Of a stretch of DNA of 6,929 nt, positions 1 to 6,822 are shown piece by piece. Made by a program: the position numbers and the translations under genes. The notes beneath the pieces were generated by a model. It saw only the letters and a list, made by a program, of their open reading frames with translations. It had not been told where the DNA came from and did not search any database. This DNA is from Anaerolineaceae bacterium (GTDB taxonomy: Bacteria; Chloroflexota; Anaerolineae; Anaerolineales; Villigracilaceae): positions 1-6,929 of the forward strand of contig VFKQ01000026.1 of the NCBI GenBank assembly GCA_009885445.1, in the 5' to 3' direction. Position 1 is the first letter of the stretch. Every line of letters starts with the position of its first letter.

Positions 1-1829
1 GGCGCATCTTGGGTGCGCGCGTTCGGGTCGGTGATTAATTCGTCCGCGCTCGCGCCGCCCTTCGCGGCGAGACTTTCGAGCCACAACATCGCGGCGTCTT
101 GATCCGCGGTGGATGTGCCAAGATCGCCGATCGATGCAATGGGCGTGGACGGTGTTTTATCTATGGACGGTTCTTCCATGCGGAAATTCAGCGCTTGCCA
201 ACCGGCGTCCAGCGCGGGCGACTCGGCGGGCGCAGGCTCGTCTGCCGAAAGCGCCGAAAGCCAATCGGGAACACCCGCGGCAGTTGAGGCGGTTTGCGCG
301 GCGACGGCAGGAGGATCACTTTCGCCCAAATTACTGAGCCAATCTAAATTTTCAGGTTCTTCCTGTTGCGCGGGTGTTGAGGCGGTTTGTGCGGCGACGG
401 CGGGAGGCAGATCGCTTCCGCCCAAATTATTGAGCCAATCTAAATTTTCAGGTTCTTCTTGCTGAGCGGGTTTGGCCGGCGTGGCGTTAAATTCGTTGAG
501 CCAGTCCTCAGCCGAGGCGACGGGTTGCGCCGCGGGTTGATTGGCGGGAGCAAACGCATCATCGTTGCCGAGGCGATTGAGCCAATCCATTGTGTCATCT
601 TGTTTGGCATCGCTGGGCGGCAGGGTGACCGGCGCGGATTCTTGCACGGGCGGCGCCATCGACTTGATCCAATCGGGCAGGTCGGCTTTTTCGAGGCCCA
701 GTGAATCGTCAGATGCCGGCTCGCTGGTGGCGGCTGATTCGTCAAACGCGCCGGTGGATTGTCCCCAGCCGACGGCGCTCATCCACTCGGGGATGGCTTC
801 GCCGCTGGAGGATGTTGCGGGCGCGGGAGCCGAGTCAAAGCTCGGGCTGGAAGCGGGTTGGGCGGGCGAGGCCGCTTGGGGCGCGGTGCGAAGCGAGTCA
901 AATAGATTGCTGACGGCGGCGGCGGGCGAAATCTGTTCGGGGGCGTCGCCCTCCTTTAACCAATCCGGTTGGTCATTCGAAGAGCCAGTGGCAGACGCGC
1001 CGCTGGTGAGGGCAATGCCGGAATCTTTCCAATTGGAGCCGACGTCAACAGGTTCGGCTTTGTAGTCGAGTCGTTCGAGCGTGACGGCGTTTTCGGGCAC
1101 GTCTGCGGTTTGAAAGAGTGAGCCGCTGGTGACGGCGGCGTAGGGGTCGAGTTCGCCAACGTGCTGACGGTAAACCTGCGTGCTTTCAACGAGGCCGGTG
1201 CTGGGCAAAATTTCGACGAGGATACGATTGGCATTCAAACAATAAGGATGGCTGGAAATAAGTTTCGCGCAAATATCGGAGGCATCGGCCTTTTGCCCAT
1301 TGCGGAAATATGCCAGGGCCAGCAGGTCAAGCATGTCGGTGCGCTGATTGTCTTCTTCCAAAACGGAATGAATCTCGCCGATGGCTTGTGCGTATAAATC
1401 GCCCTGCACGTACATGTGCGCCAGTGCGCCGCGCGTCAGTCGAATCTTGGGCGGCTCCATGCCGTCGCGGCGACCATACAGGCGTTGCAGTTCGCCTTGA
1501 ATGGCGGCGTTGGAGGGCTGGGTTTCAAAGGCGCGCTCCATGTGCCAGATGGCGTCGTCGAGGCGGCGCTGGTCGTCGGCGATGATGGACATGCCGACGT
1601 GCGCAACAAAATCATCTGCAACCGACATGAGCACGCGCTGAAAAATATCGGTGGCCTGCGGATATTGCTTGACTTCCAAATAGCCTTTGCCTAAAAGGCG
1701 ATATGTTTCAAGATGTTTGGGGTAGGTGCGCAGAATATGGCGGCAGTGCGCGATGGCTTCATCGGTGACGCCGCGATCAATCAACTTTTCGATTTCAGAA
1801 TTATAGGAGCGGAGGGTAACTTTCGCCAT
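1..1829 (-). CDS. TPR-repeat protein with acidic tail of repeated Asp-Trp-Leu motifs (C-terminus outside window)
   Basis: This frame is open from ATG at 1829 to the window edge: 609 codons, no stop. The start is MAKVTLRSYNSEIEKL, with AGGA nine bases upstream. Residues about 6-210 form at least five TPR-like helical repeats, around 6-39, 40-73, 74-107, 133-163 and 164-197, with the usual small residues, Tyr/Leu and terminal Pro (P37, P105, P195). From about residue 270 the protein becomes a low-complexity Ala/Pro/Ser/Glu linker with ten Trp-centred motifs of the type (D/E)W(L/I/M)xx(L/M). Their Trp residues are 290, 349, 387, 416, 443, 465, 497, 523, 544 and 583. TPR domains generally bind proteins, so a scaffold role is inferred; no enzyme domain, signal peptide or membrane segment is visible. 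The phosphorylase gene lies upstream across a 187-bp gap containing an inverted repeat, so co-transcription is uncertain. The DWL-rich tail resembles TPR proteins I associate with Chloroflexota, from memory only. Confidence 0.9.
   Translation of the reverse strand, partial: MAKVTLRSYNSEIEKLIDRGVTDEAIAHCRHILRTYPKHLETYRLLGKGYLEVKQYPQATDIFQRVLMSVADDFVAHVGMSIIADDQRRLDDAIWHMERAFETQPSNAAIQGELQRLYGRRDGMEPPKIRLTRGALAHMYVQGDLYAQAIGEIHSVLEEDNQRTDMLDLLALAYFRNGQKADASDICAKLISSHPYCLNANRILVEILPSTGLVESTQVYRQHVGELDPYAAVTSGSLFQTADVPENAVTLERLDYKAEPVDVGSNWKDSGIALTSGASATGSSNDQPDWLKEGDAPEQISPAAAVSNLFDSLRTAPQAASPAQPASSPSFDSAPAPATSSSGEAIPEWMSAVGWGQSTGAFDESAATSEPASDDSLGLEKADLPDWIKSMAPPVQESAPVTLPPSDAKQDDTMDWLNRLGNDDAFAPANQPAAQPVASAEDWLNEFNATPAKPAQQEEPENLDWLNNLGGSDLPPAVAAQTASTPAQQEEPENLDWLSNLGESDPPAVAAQTASTAAGVPDWLSALSADEPAPAESPALDAGWQALNFRMEEPSIDKTPSTPIASIGDLGTSTADQDAAMLWLESLAAKGGASADELITDPNARTQDA
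283..471 (-). repeat. In-frame tandem duplication inside the TPR/DWL gene
   Basis: Two adjacent near-identical units, 283-375 (93 bp) and 376-471 (96 bp), differ by one inserted codon and scattered substitutions. Each encodes 31 or 32 residues with the core EEPENLDWL(N/S)NLG, followed by AVAAQTAST. The length difference is a multiple of three, so the reading frame is kept. This looks like a recent duplication of one DWL unit and suggests how the tail grew. Confidence 0.88.
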
Positions 1830-1846
1830 TAAATATGTTCCTGCCT

Positions 1847-1883
1847 CAAGTATGCCCTAATATTAATGGAAACGCAAGTATGC
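1847..1883. promoter_or_regulatory. Pair of 9-bp direct repeats upstream of the TPR gene
   Basis: CAAGTATGC occurs at 1847-1855 and again at 1875-1883, 28 bp start to start. Both lie just upstream of the TPR gene start at 1829. An AT-rich stretch between them reads TAATATTAG on the minus strand and could hold a -10 element, but no convincing -35 element is visible. The second copy sits in a short inverted repeat, CGCA-agta-TGCG. A regulator site is possible and chance is not excluded. Confidence 0.22.
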
Positions 1884-1903
1884 GGGAAGTATCTAAAGGG
1901 ATT

Positions 1904-2010
1904 CTTTTCACCGCGAAGAGGTGAAGAACGCGAAGGGATATTATGGCCACGAAGAAAATCCTTCGCCACTTTAAAAAACTTCGCGGCCTTCCTTTCTTCG
2001 CGGTGAAAAG
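1904..2010. repeat. Intergenic inverted repeat of the cgaag type, possible terminator of the phosphorylase gene
   Basis: Arms 1904-1935 and 1979-2010 pair at 27 of 32 positions, including 15 perfect bases (CTTTTCACCGCGAAG, 1904-1918 with 1996-2010). The 43-bp centre repeats the cgaag / cttcg word and holds a weaker second pairing. The outer arm starts six bases after the phosphorylase stop, so on the minus strand the RNA would fold directly behind that gene. There is no clean U-run after the last stem, so intrinsic termination is only possible. Similar cttcgcggtgaa-type repeats are widespread in environmental bacterial intergenic regions, which suggests a multicopy repeat family. Confidence 0.7.
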
Positions 2011-2016
2011 GCTTTG

Positions 2017-3312
2017 TTATTCATAAAACAAAGGCAACGGCGAAACGGGCGCATCGCCGATGACGTGCGCGGCCAGCACGGCTTGCACGGCTTCGTCGCG
2101 TTTAAGTTCGTCGCTCGCGTAGACGGTGAAGAGCGGCTGACCCTGCTTGATTGAGTCACCGACTTTGTGATGGATGACAAAGCCGACTCCAAAATCGAGC
2201 GCGTCGCCCTTTTTGGCGCGACCCGCTCCCAAGTCTACTGAGGCCTCCCCCACTGCTTGAGCCTGAACCTGTGACAGGAATCCGCTACGAGGCGCGGCTA
2301 CTACCTCGACGAACGGTGCGCGCGGCAATTTGAGCGGGGAGTCCACGAATGACACATCGCCGCCCTGAGCGCTGACCAGCTGACGAAACTTGGCGAAGGC
2401 GGAACCGTCTGCTAGAGTCTGCTCGGCGAGGGTGCGACCCGCTTCGAGCGCGCTGACGATTTCGCCGAGGACCAGCATGTGCGCCGCCACGTGCAGGCAG
2501 TGCTCACGGAAGTCTGCGGGGCCGCCGTCGTGTAACGTGTCGATGGCTTCGATGACTTCGAGGGCGTTGCCCACGGCGCAACCGAGGGGCTGATCCATGC
2601 CGGAAAGCAGACAGGTGACTTTGCGTCCGGCGAGTTCGCCGATCTGCGTCATCAGTGTGGCGAGTTCGCGCGCTTCGGCAAGGGTTTTCATAAATGCGCC
2701 GTCGCCCACTTTGACGTCGAGCACCACGGCCTGCGAGCCGCCAGCAATTTTTTTGCTCATCACTGATGATGCAATTAATGGAATCGACTGCACCGTGCCG
2801 CTGACGTCGCGCAGGGCGTAAAGTTTGCCATCGGCGGGCGCGAGATCTTTAGATTGGCCGCAGAGCACGACGCCAATATTTTTTAATTGGGTTTCAAATT
2901 CTTCGGTGCTGAGATTAACGCGATAGCCGGGAATCGACTCGAGCTTGTCGAGCGTGCCGCCGCTGAAGCCGAGTCCGCGCCCCGACATTTTTGCCACGGG
3001 CAATCCCGCCGCCGCGACGATGGGCAGAACAACAAGGCTGGTCTTGTCGCCCACGCCGCCGGTGGAATGTTTGTCCACTGCGATTTTGACAACGTGCGAC
3101 ATGTCCAGCACTTCGCCAGAATTCGCCATTGCGAGAGTCAGGTCGGTGGTTTCGCGGGCGGTCATGCCGTTGAGCAAAACGGCCATCAGCCACGACGCGG
3201 CCTGGTAATCGGGAATGCTCCCATCGGTGAGGCCTTTGATGAAAAAATTTATTTCTTCGCGTGTCAATTCCCCACGGTCACGTTTCTTGATGATGATGTC
3301 TACTGGGCGCAT
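2017..3312 (-). CDS. pdp: Pyrimidine-nucleoside phosphorylase (thymidine/uridine phosphorylase family)
   Basis: This cytosolic enzyme splits thymidine or uridine with phosphate into the free base and (deoxy)ribose 1-phosphate, for nucleoside salvage and catabolism. The 431 residues match the usual family length. The N-terminal helical domain (about 1-70) is followed by the phosphate-binding segment VDKHSTGGVGDK (K81, S83) and the family signature SGRGLGFSGGTLDKLES (110-126). The base-binding residues R168, S183 and K187 are all present at the positions known from Bacillus-type enzymes. The C-terminal region (about 330-431) carries the alpha/beta domain with GDALDFGVGF and GDSIKQGQPLFTVYA. ATG at 3312 has GGAG six bases upstream. 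The spacing to the genes on either side and the flanking palindromes suggest a separate transcript. The sequence alone does not fix preference between uridine and thymidine, so deoA is an alternative name. Confidence 0.97.
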   Translation of the reverse strand: MRPVDIIIKKRDRGELTREEINFFIKGLTDGSIPDYQAASWLMAVLLNGMTARETTDLTLAMANSGEVLDMSHVVKIAVDKHSTGGVGDKTSLVVLPIVAAAGLPVAKMSGRGLGFSGGTLDKLESIPGYRVNLSTEEFETQLKNIGVVLCGQSKDLAPADGKLYALRDVSGTVQSIPLIASSVMSKKIAGGSQAVVLDVKVGDGAFMKTLAEARELATLMTQIGELAGRKVTCLLSGMDQPLGCAVGNALEVIEAIDTLHDGGPADFREHCLHVAAHMLVLGEIVSALEAGRTLAEQTLADGSAFAKFRQLVSAQGGDVSFVDSPLKLPRAPFVEVVAAPRSGFLSQVQAQAVGEASVDLGAGRAKKGDALDFGVGFVIHHKVGDSIKQGQPLFTVYASDELKRDEAVQAVLAAHVIGDAPVSPLPLFYE

Positions 3313-3333
3313 AGGATTCTCCGTTGCGCAATT

Positions 3334-3381
3334 TTATCGCAGAAGAGGGCGCGCTGGAATCGCAGGGACGTCCTTGTTCAC
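3334..3381 (-). CDS. Possible 15-codon leader ORF before the phosphorylase gene
   Basis: A strong ribosome-binding sequence, AAGGAG (3387-3392 on the minus strand), lies five bases before GTG at 3381. The reading frame is 15 codons (MNKDVPAIPARPLLR) and ends in TAA, 21 bases before the phosphorylase ATG and in the same frame. It could be a leader peptide that couples translation, or an old longer phosphorylase start now cut by a stop. A possible -10-like GATAAA overlaps its end (3333-3338), which would favour a non-coding reading. No attenuator-like codon run is present. The evidence is only the ribosome-binding site and spacing. Confidence 0.25.
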   Translation of the reverse strand: MNKDVPAIPARPLLR

Positions 3382-3457
3382 GTTAGCTCCTTGGGACTTA
3401 AGTGGTTCAAATTTTTTTTGCCGCCAATTTCGCGAATTTTCGCTCATTATTTTAAAT

Positions 3458-3541
3458 CTCGCCTTACGCAATTATGCTCGTAGTGCGACACCATGGTGTC
3501 GCATTACAACAGCGACTTCCATTTGTTTTGTGTAAGGCGAG
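3458..3541. repeat. Nested palindrome between the nucleotidyltransferase-like gene and the phosphorylase gene
   Basis: A perfect 20-bp palindrome, TGCGACACCATGGTGTCGCA (3484-3503), sits inside a perfect 10-bp inverted repeat, CTCGCCTTAC (3458-3467) with GTAAGGCGAG (3532-3541). The two are nearly concentric. The unit starts about 18 bases downstream of the 3559-4875 gene stop and could act as its transcription end, although no U-run follows the inner stem directly. A dispersed palindromic repeat or a dimeric regulator site are alternatives. Confidence 0.75.
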
Positions 3542-3558
3542 TTATTAATTTACAAGCC

Positions 3559-4875
3559 CTAACGCCTTTGTATTTCATTGATGTAGGCTTGAATACTGGG
3601 AAGCACAATCAAGCGCTCGTAGAAAAATCCATTGACCACTTCCATCACCTGATCTTGCGCGGCTTGAACATCCATCTCACGCAGAGCGAAATCGTCAACG
3701 CTCGAGATTCGAGTGTGCAATTTGAGAAGTCGTTGCACAATGTCGGCTTCCCTCTGCCCCTCCAGCGTCGCCACCACCTGCATGATCAACTCATCGAGTT
3801 GCCGTGAAATCGTTACCGGATCAATAACCGAGTCGGGCGCAGAGGCTTCGTCCACGGTGCGTAACACCGCCGCAATCTGGTAAAGGACGGTGGCTGGCTC
3901 GTCGAAAAGTTCGCGCAGATAGGCCGCCTCGGGATAGCGCCCACTGAGACGAAAGACGTTATACATGCGCTTGGCGGCTTTGCCGTAGTTGGGATGTCCG
4001 CCGGTATATTTTTTCACCTCGCGCTCCAACTGTGCCACGTATTCGTCCATGGCATCGGCGGCGACGTGTTTCGCGAGTTTGGTGAAAAGCGGAATCGACG
4101 CAGCGTCGAGGTAGACTTCCTGAAAATACGGGTCCAACTGACCATCGAGCGGGACAATTTCTCCGCTGGGAGCTTCCCAGGTGACGTCGAGGTTGTTGCT
4201 GGCGTTGGCGAGCGTGCGTCGCGGCGGGTGGGCCACGACCCAGTCCAGCTTGGTCCAGCCCGGGTCGAGGGCAACCCCTCCCCAGTCCAGAACGACCGCG
4301 TGCCCTTTGTCATCCTCCACATAAATCTTCCCTTTTTGAACTTCATCAAGATTCCATTCTATTGATCCACCCTTCTTAATTTCCTTTCCATCGCGCTTCC
4401 CTGAAAAAGCATAGGAACCAAAGCGGGCCTGCATGAATCGATACGTCGGTCCGCTGGCCGTGGAGAGGACTTTCTCGCGAAGAATCTCGGCCATGATGCG
4501 GCAGGCTTCTGCGCGGGACGGCGCCTTGATATTGATGCGCTCAAAAAAATCGCAATCACCCGGATGCGTTTGGATTTTGGATTGGGCCGCTGAGCCCGAA
4601 AGCGAGAGCGCCGTCTCAACGACGGCGGGCCGGTCGGGAATTTCGACAATCGCGCCGATGGCGCGAAAGTAAGCTAACTGCGCAGGGCTGAAGTCGAGCA
4701 GAATCATGCGCTGACCATAGACGCCGTGCGTGGTGTCCACTTCCACATTGTCCCCTCCAGTCGCGGCCATGGCCGTCAACCATTGCACGGCTTCGGCTTC
4801 GTCAATTTCAACGCCCAGACTGCGCGCAGACTCAATAATTCGATTGAGGTCTTCGTTTGCAGAGGAGGCTGTCAT
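3559..4875 (-). CDS. Uncharacterised protein with polymerase-beta-type nucleotidyltransferase signature
   Basis: I do not recognise this 438-residue protein as a named family. Residues 93-110 fit the polymerase-beta nucleotidyltransferase signature hG(G/S)x9-13Dh(D/E)h: G94-S95, eleven residues, then D107-C-D109-F, within HPGDCDFFERINI. Asp residues in AVVLDWGG (D197) or KLDWVV (D211) could supply the third metal ligand. A helical segment at about 296-335 (NYGKAAKRMYNVFRL, then LFDEPATVLYQ) recalls the region behind the catalytic domain in some viral or phage poly(A)-polymerase-like proteins, from memory. The C-terminal third (350-438) looks all-helical. No signal peptide or membrane segment is seen. 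The start ATG overlaps the exonuclease stop (ATGA), with AAGGA nine bases upstream, which indicates translational coupling. The stop is TAG. A 3'-end nucleotide-adding role is inference; the catalytic fold is unproven. Gene reality is firm, function is not. Confidence 0.88.
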   Translation of the reverse strand: MTASSANEDLNRIIESARSLGVEIDEAEAVQWLTAMAATGGDNVEVDTTHGVYGQRMILLDFSPAQLAYFRAIGAIVEIPDRPAVVETALSLSGSAAQSKIQTHPGDCDFFERINIKAPSRAEACRIMAEILREKVLSTASGPTYRFMQARFGSYAFSGKRDGKEIKKGGSIEWNLDEVQKGKIYVEDDKGHAVVLDWGGVALDPGWTKLDWVVAHPPRRTLANASNNLDVTWEAPSGEIVPLDGQLDPYFQEVYLDAASIPLFTKLAKHVAADAMDEYVAQLEREVKKYTGGHPNYGKAAKRMYNVFRLSGRYPEAAYLRELFDEPATVLYQIAAVLRTVDEASAPDSVIDPVTISRQLDELIMQVVATLEGQREADIVQRLLKLHTRISSVDDFALREMDVQAAQDQVMEVVNGFFYERLIVLPSIQAYINEIQRR

Positions 4876-5432
4876 GTTCGCGAATCCTTTCTGGCGTCGG
4901 CCAGCATCAGACGAAAGATTGAGCCTTGTAACCGCGCGTCGTCGAGCGCATTGTGACTCATACTCTGTCCATCATAATAAAGAATCGGCAGGCTCGACTT
5001 GCCCGTGCCAGCCCACATAGTGCCGGTCAGGCCCATGTAAAATGCTTTGATGTCCAGCGCGGCATGGCCCAATGGATTTGTGCCCAGATAGCGGTGAAAA
5101 TAATAATTGACAAATGCCCAGTCAAACGGGACGTTGTATCCGACCATGACGGGGCGATGCCCGCCCGAAGCGGATTCAGCCACCCAGGCCGAGAAGCGGC
5201 CCATGGCAACCAGCGGCGGAATCCCTGTGCGCTTCAGCGACTCGAGCGAGAGTCCATGCACCGACATAGACTCTTCGGTGGACGCATCGTTGATCGGCTG
5301 AAGTTCAACATAAAAAGATCTCCTCGGGTCTTCCACCAGGCAGGCGCCGAGCGACAACATCGAATAAAGCCCGGGCGTGGGGCCTGATGCTTCGATGTCC
5401 ACCGAGATAAAAAGTTCGTCAGGTCTTTCCAT
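4872..5432 (-). CDS. DEDDh-family 3'-5' exonuclease (RNase T / DNA polymerase III epsilon type)
   Basis: This is a two-metal-ion exonuclease that would remove nucleotides from 3' ends of DNA or RNA. All motifs are present. Counted from the longer start, Exo I is ISVDIEASGP (D15, E17), Exo II is GYNVPFDWAFVN (D107), and Exo III is SHNALDDAR (H163, D168), with the H-x4-D spacing of the DEDDh class. The whole protein, 186-189 residues, is a single exonuclease domain with no extra domain. I chose ATG 5432 because AAGGA lies eight bases before it. The alternative ATG at 5441 adds three residues but has no usable spacing, since GG abuts it. The stop overlaps the start of the nucleotidyltransferase-like gene by ATGA, so the two should be translated together. 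Whether the substrate is RNA (RNase T-like) or DNA cannot be told from sequence. Confidence 0.92.
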   Translation of the reverse strand: MERPDELFISVDIEASGPTPGLYSMLSLGACLVEDPRRSFYVELQPINDASTEESMSVHGLSLESLKRTGIPPLVAMGRFSAWVAESASGGHRPVMVGYNVPFDWAFVNYYFHRYLGTNPLGHAALDIKAFYMGLTGTMWAGTGKSSLPILYYDGQSMSHNALDDARLQGSIFRLMLADARKDSRT

Positions 5433-5547
5433 CTGTCTCATCCTTTTCTTGAAATATTTTCAGGGCTTTCGCTTTGCGTTTAATGGCTCACGCGATTTTT
5501 GTTGAATATCCGTCCCTCACCCGCCCATCCGTTGCAAATCTGCGCGC

Positions 5548-5616
5548 GCCGAAGCGCTTGAAGGCTGTCTCTGGGCGACTCTTAATCACCTTGCTTCTGA
5601 GAGCGCTGTGTTAGCC
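5548..5616 (-). other. attC-like imperfect palindrome just after the solitary nucleotidyltransferase gene
   Basis: Read on the minus strand, the site begins GGCTAACACAGCGCTC, 22 bases after the gene stop, and runs 69 bp to CTTCAAGCGCTTCGGC. The halves can pair through AGCGCT (5602-5607 with 5553-5558) and AGAAG with CTTCA. The left half resembles the R''-L'' part of integron attC sites (RYYYAAC followed by AAnnCGnT). The right half resembles CAAGCGTTAGGC but has an extra C and lacks the needed GTT. It may be a decayed recombination site, or a dispersed repeat of another type. Confidence 0.3.
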
Positions 5617-5637
5617 TGCGTGCCCGCTTAGCGAGAC

Positions 5638-6289
<652 letters not shown>

Positions 6290-6340
6290 TTTTCCTGTCA
6301 CAAGTTTAGCATAAAAACGAGTCTATATTTGGAAGGGGTG

Positions 6341-6541
6341 GCTAACGAGACCGTCGAAAAACCCGTGGTTCTAAAAATGTTCAAAAAAACATCCCACAAT
6401 AGGCTGAAAAATAGCCAAAGTATTGTAAATATGTTGTTCGGAATACCAAAAAATCAGATGCTTTTCAGCATTTCCGTCCCACTTTTCAAAAATAATTTTT
6501 GAAAGGAGACTTATTCGATAGTTTCAACGGTTTGCGTTAGC
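6341..6541. mobile_element. MITE-like or insertion-sequence relic with terminal inverted repeats
   Basis: A 201-bp AT-rich segment is bounded by imperfect terminal repeats. GCTAACG-AGACCGTCGAAA at the left (6341-6360) pairs with the reverse complement of 6521-6541 (GCTAACGCAAACCGTTGAAA) at 17 of 20 positions plus one gap. Inside is a 41-codon plus-strand frame (6377-6502, beginning MFKKTSHNRLKN), placed about 36 bases from the left end. That is where a transposase gene would start, but there is no ribosome-binding site and I cannot match it to a family. Small hairpins lie near 6402 and 6460. No clear target duplication is visible beyond TA. The ends also contain GTTAGC(C/T), so part could instead belong to an attC-like site. 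Confidence 0.45.
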
Positions 6542-6567
6542 TGCTGCTGGCGCGGGCATGGACTCTG

Positions 6568-6694
6568 CTTGGGAGCAGGAAAATTTCAAAGCCAGCCCAT
6601 CCACGAATTTTCACGAATAAACGAATATGGCGACTCAATTCGAGCATTAGTGGTCTTATTCGTGGATGGCTCGGGAGCAGAAAAAACTCAAAGC
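6568..6694. repeat. cacgaat-type palindromic repeat between two imperfect direct repeats
   Basis: A perfect 12-bp inverted repeat, CCATCCACGAAT (6597-6608) with ATTCGTGGATGG (6658-6669), encloses repeats of the word acgaat. Just outside it, 6568-6592 and 6670-6694 are direct repeats matching at 21 of 25 positions, around GGGAGCAG and CTCAAAGC or TTCAAAGC. The inner part looks like a dispersed intergenic repeat of a kind common in environmental genomes. The outer direct repeats could be a duplicated insertion site or an older tandem duplication. Confidence 0.65.
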
Positions 6695-6696
6695 GA

Positions 6697-6758
6697 GAAA
6701 ACTGCTTGCGCAAAGCATGGCGACGAATCCCACCTGTCCCATGAGCGCTTTGTTAGCC
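6697..6758 (-). other. attC-like imperfect palindrome after the DUF805-type gene
   Basis: On the minus strand this 62-bp site begins GGCTAACAAAGCGCTCATGG and ends near CCATGCTTTGCGCAAGCAGTT. The halves pair through CATGG/CCATG and GCGC/GCGC with AAC and GTT at the ends, leaving bulges of unequal size. The left half fits the R''-L'' pattern of integron attC sites, and the length falls in their known range. The right core GTTTTCT does not fit GTTRRRY, so it would be degenerate. The site lies 64 bases after the stop of the upstream gene. It shares a 17-of-19 match (6743-6761) with the site near 5601-5619. Confidence 0.33.
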
Positions 6759-6766
6759 CGCAGTCG

Positions 6767-6800
6767 AGTATGAGACTCGACGAATGCAGATTCTCATACT
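6767..6800 (-). terminator. Stem-loop downstream of the DUF805-type gene
   Basis: AGTATGAGA (6767-6775) and TCTCATACT (6792-6800) form a perfect nine-base stem with a 16-base loop, starting 22 bases after the gene stop on the minus strand. A U-run does not follow, so termination would be weak or factor-dependent. It may instead be part of the repeat cluster. Confidence 0.35.
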
Positions 6801-6822
6801 GAGTCAAGTCTCAAAGAAATAC

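Noticed and set aside
283..471. Short tandem repeat as a CRISPR array
   Set aside because: There are only two units of about 95 bp, adjacent without spacers and in frame in a coding sequence.
541..1065. A 174-codon plus-strand frame with Gly/Ser/Ala-rich product
   Set aside because: It is a shadow of the DWL-rich tail on the minus strand, whose motif spacing and TPR domain show the true frame.
3379..3392. GTTAGCT at 3382-3388 as a third attC-like core
   Set aside because: No pairing half or AAC-type partner is found nearby; the stretch is better explained as the spacer behind an AAGGAG ribosome-binding site.
2887..3483. A 198-codon plus-strand frame opposite the phosphorylase gene
   Set aside because: It is antisense to a clearly conserved enzyme, has no ribosome-binding site or recognisable domain, and is rich in residues expected from a mirrored G+C-rich frame.
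3994..4365. A 123-codon plus-strand frame
   Set aside because: It lies wholly opposite the 438-residue nucleotidyltransferase-like gene, with no independent evidence.
6377..6502. 41-codon plus-strand frame as an independent small gene
   Set aside because: It has no ribosome-binding site and lies inside an inverted-repeat element; it is better read as a possible transposase remnant and is described with that element.
6569..6802. A 77-codon plus-strand frame across the repeat cluster
   Set aside because: It runs through a palindromic repeat, an attC-like site and a hairpin, starts without a ribosome-binding site and has no recognisable protein features.
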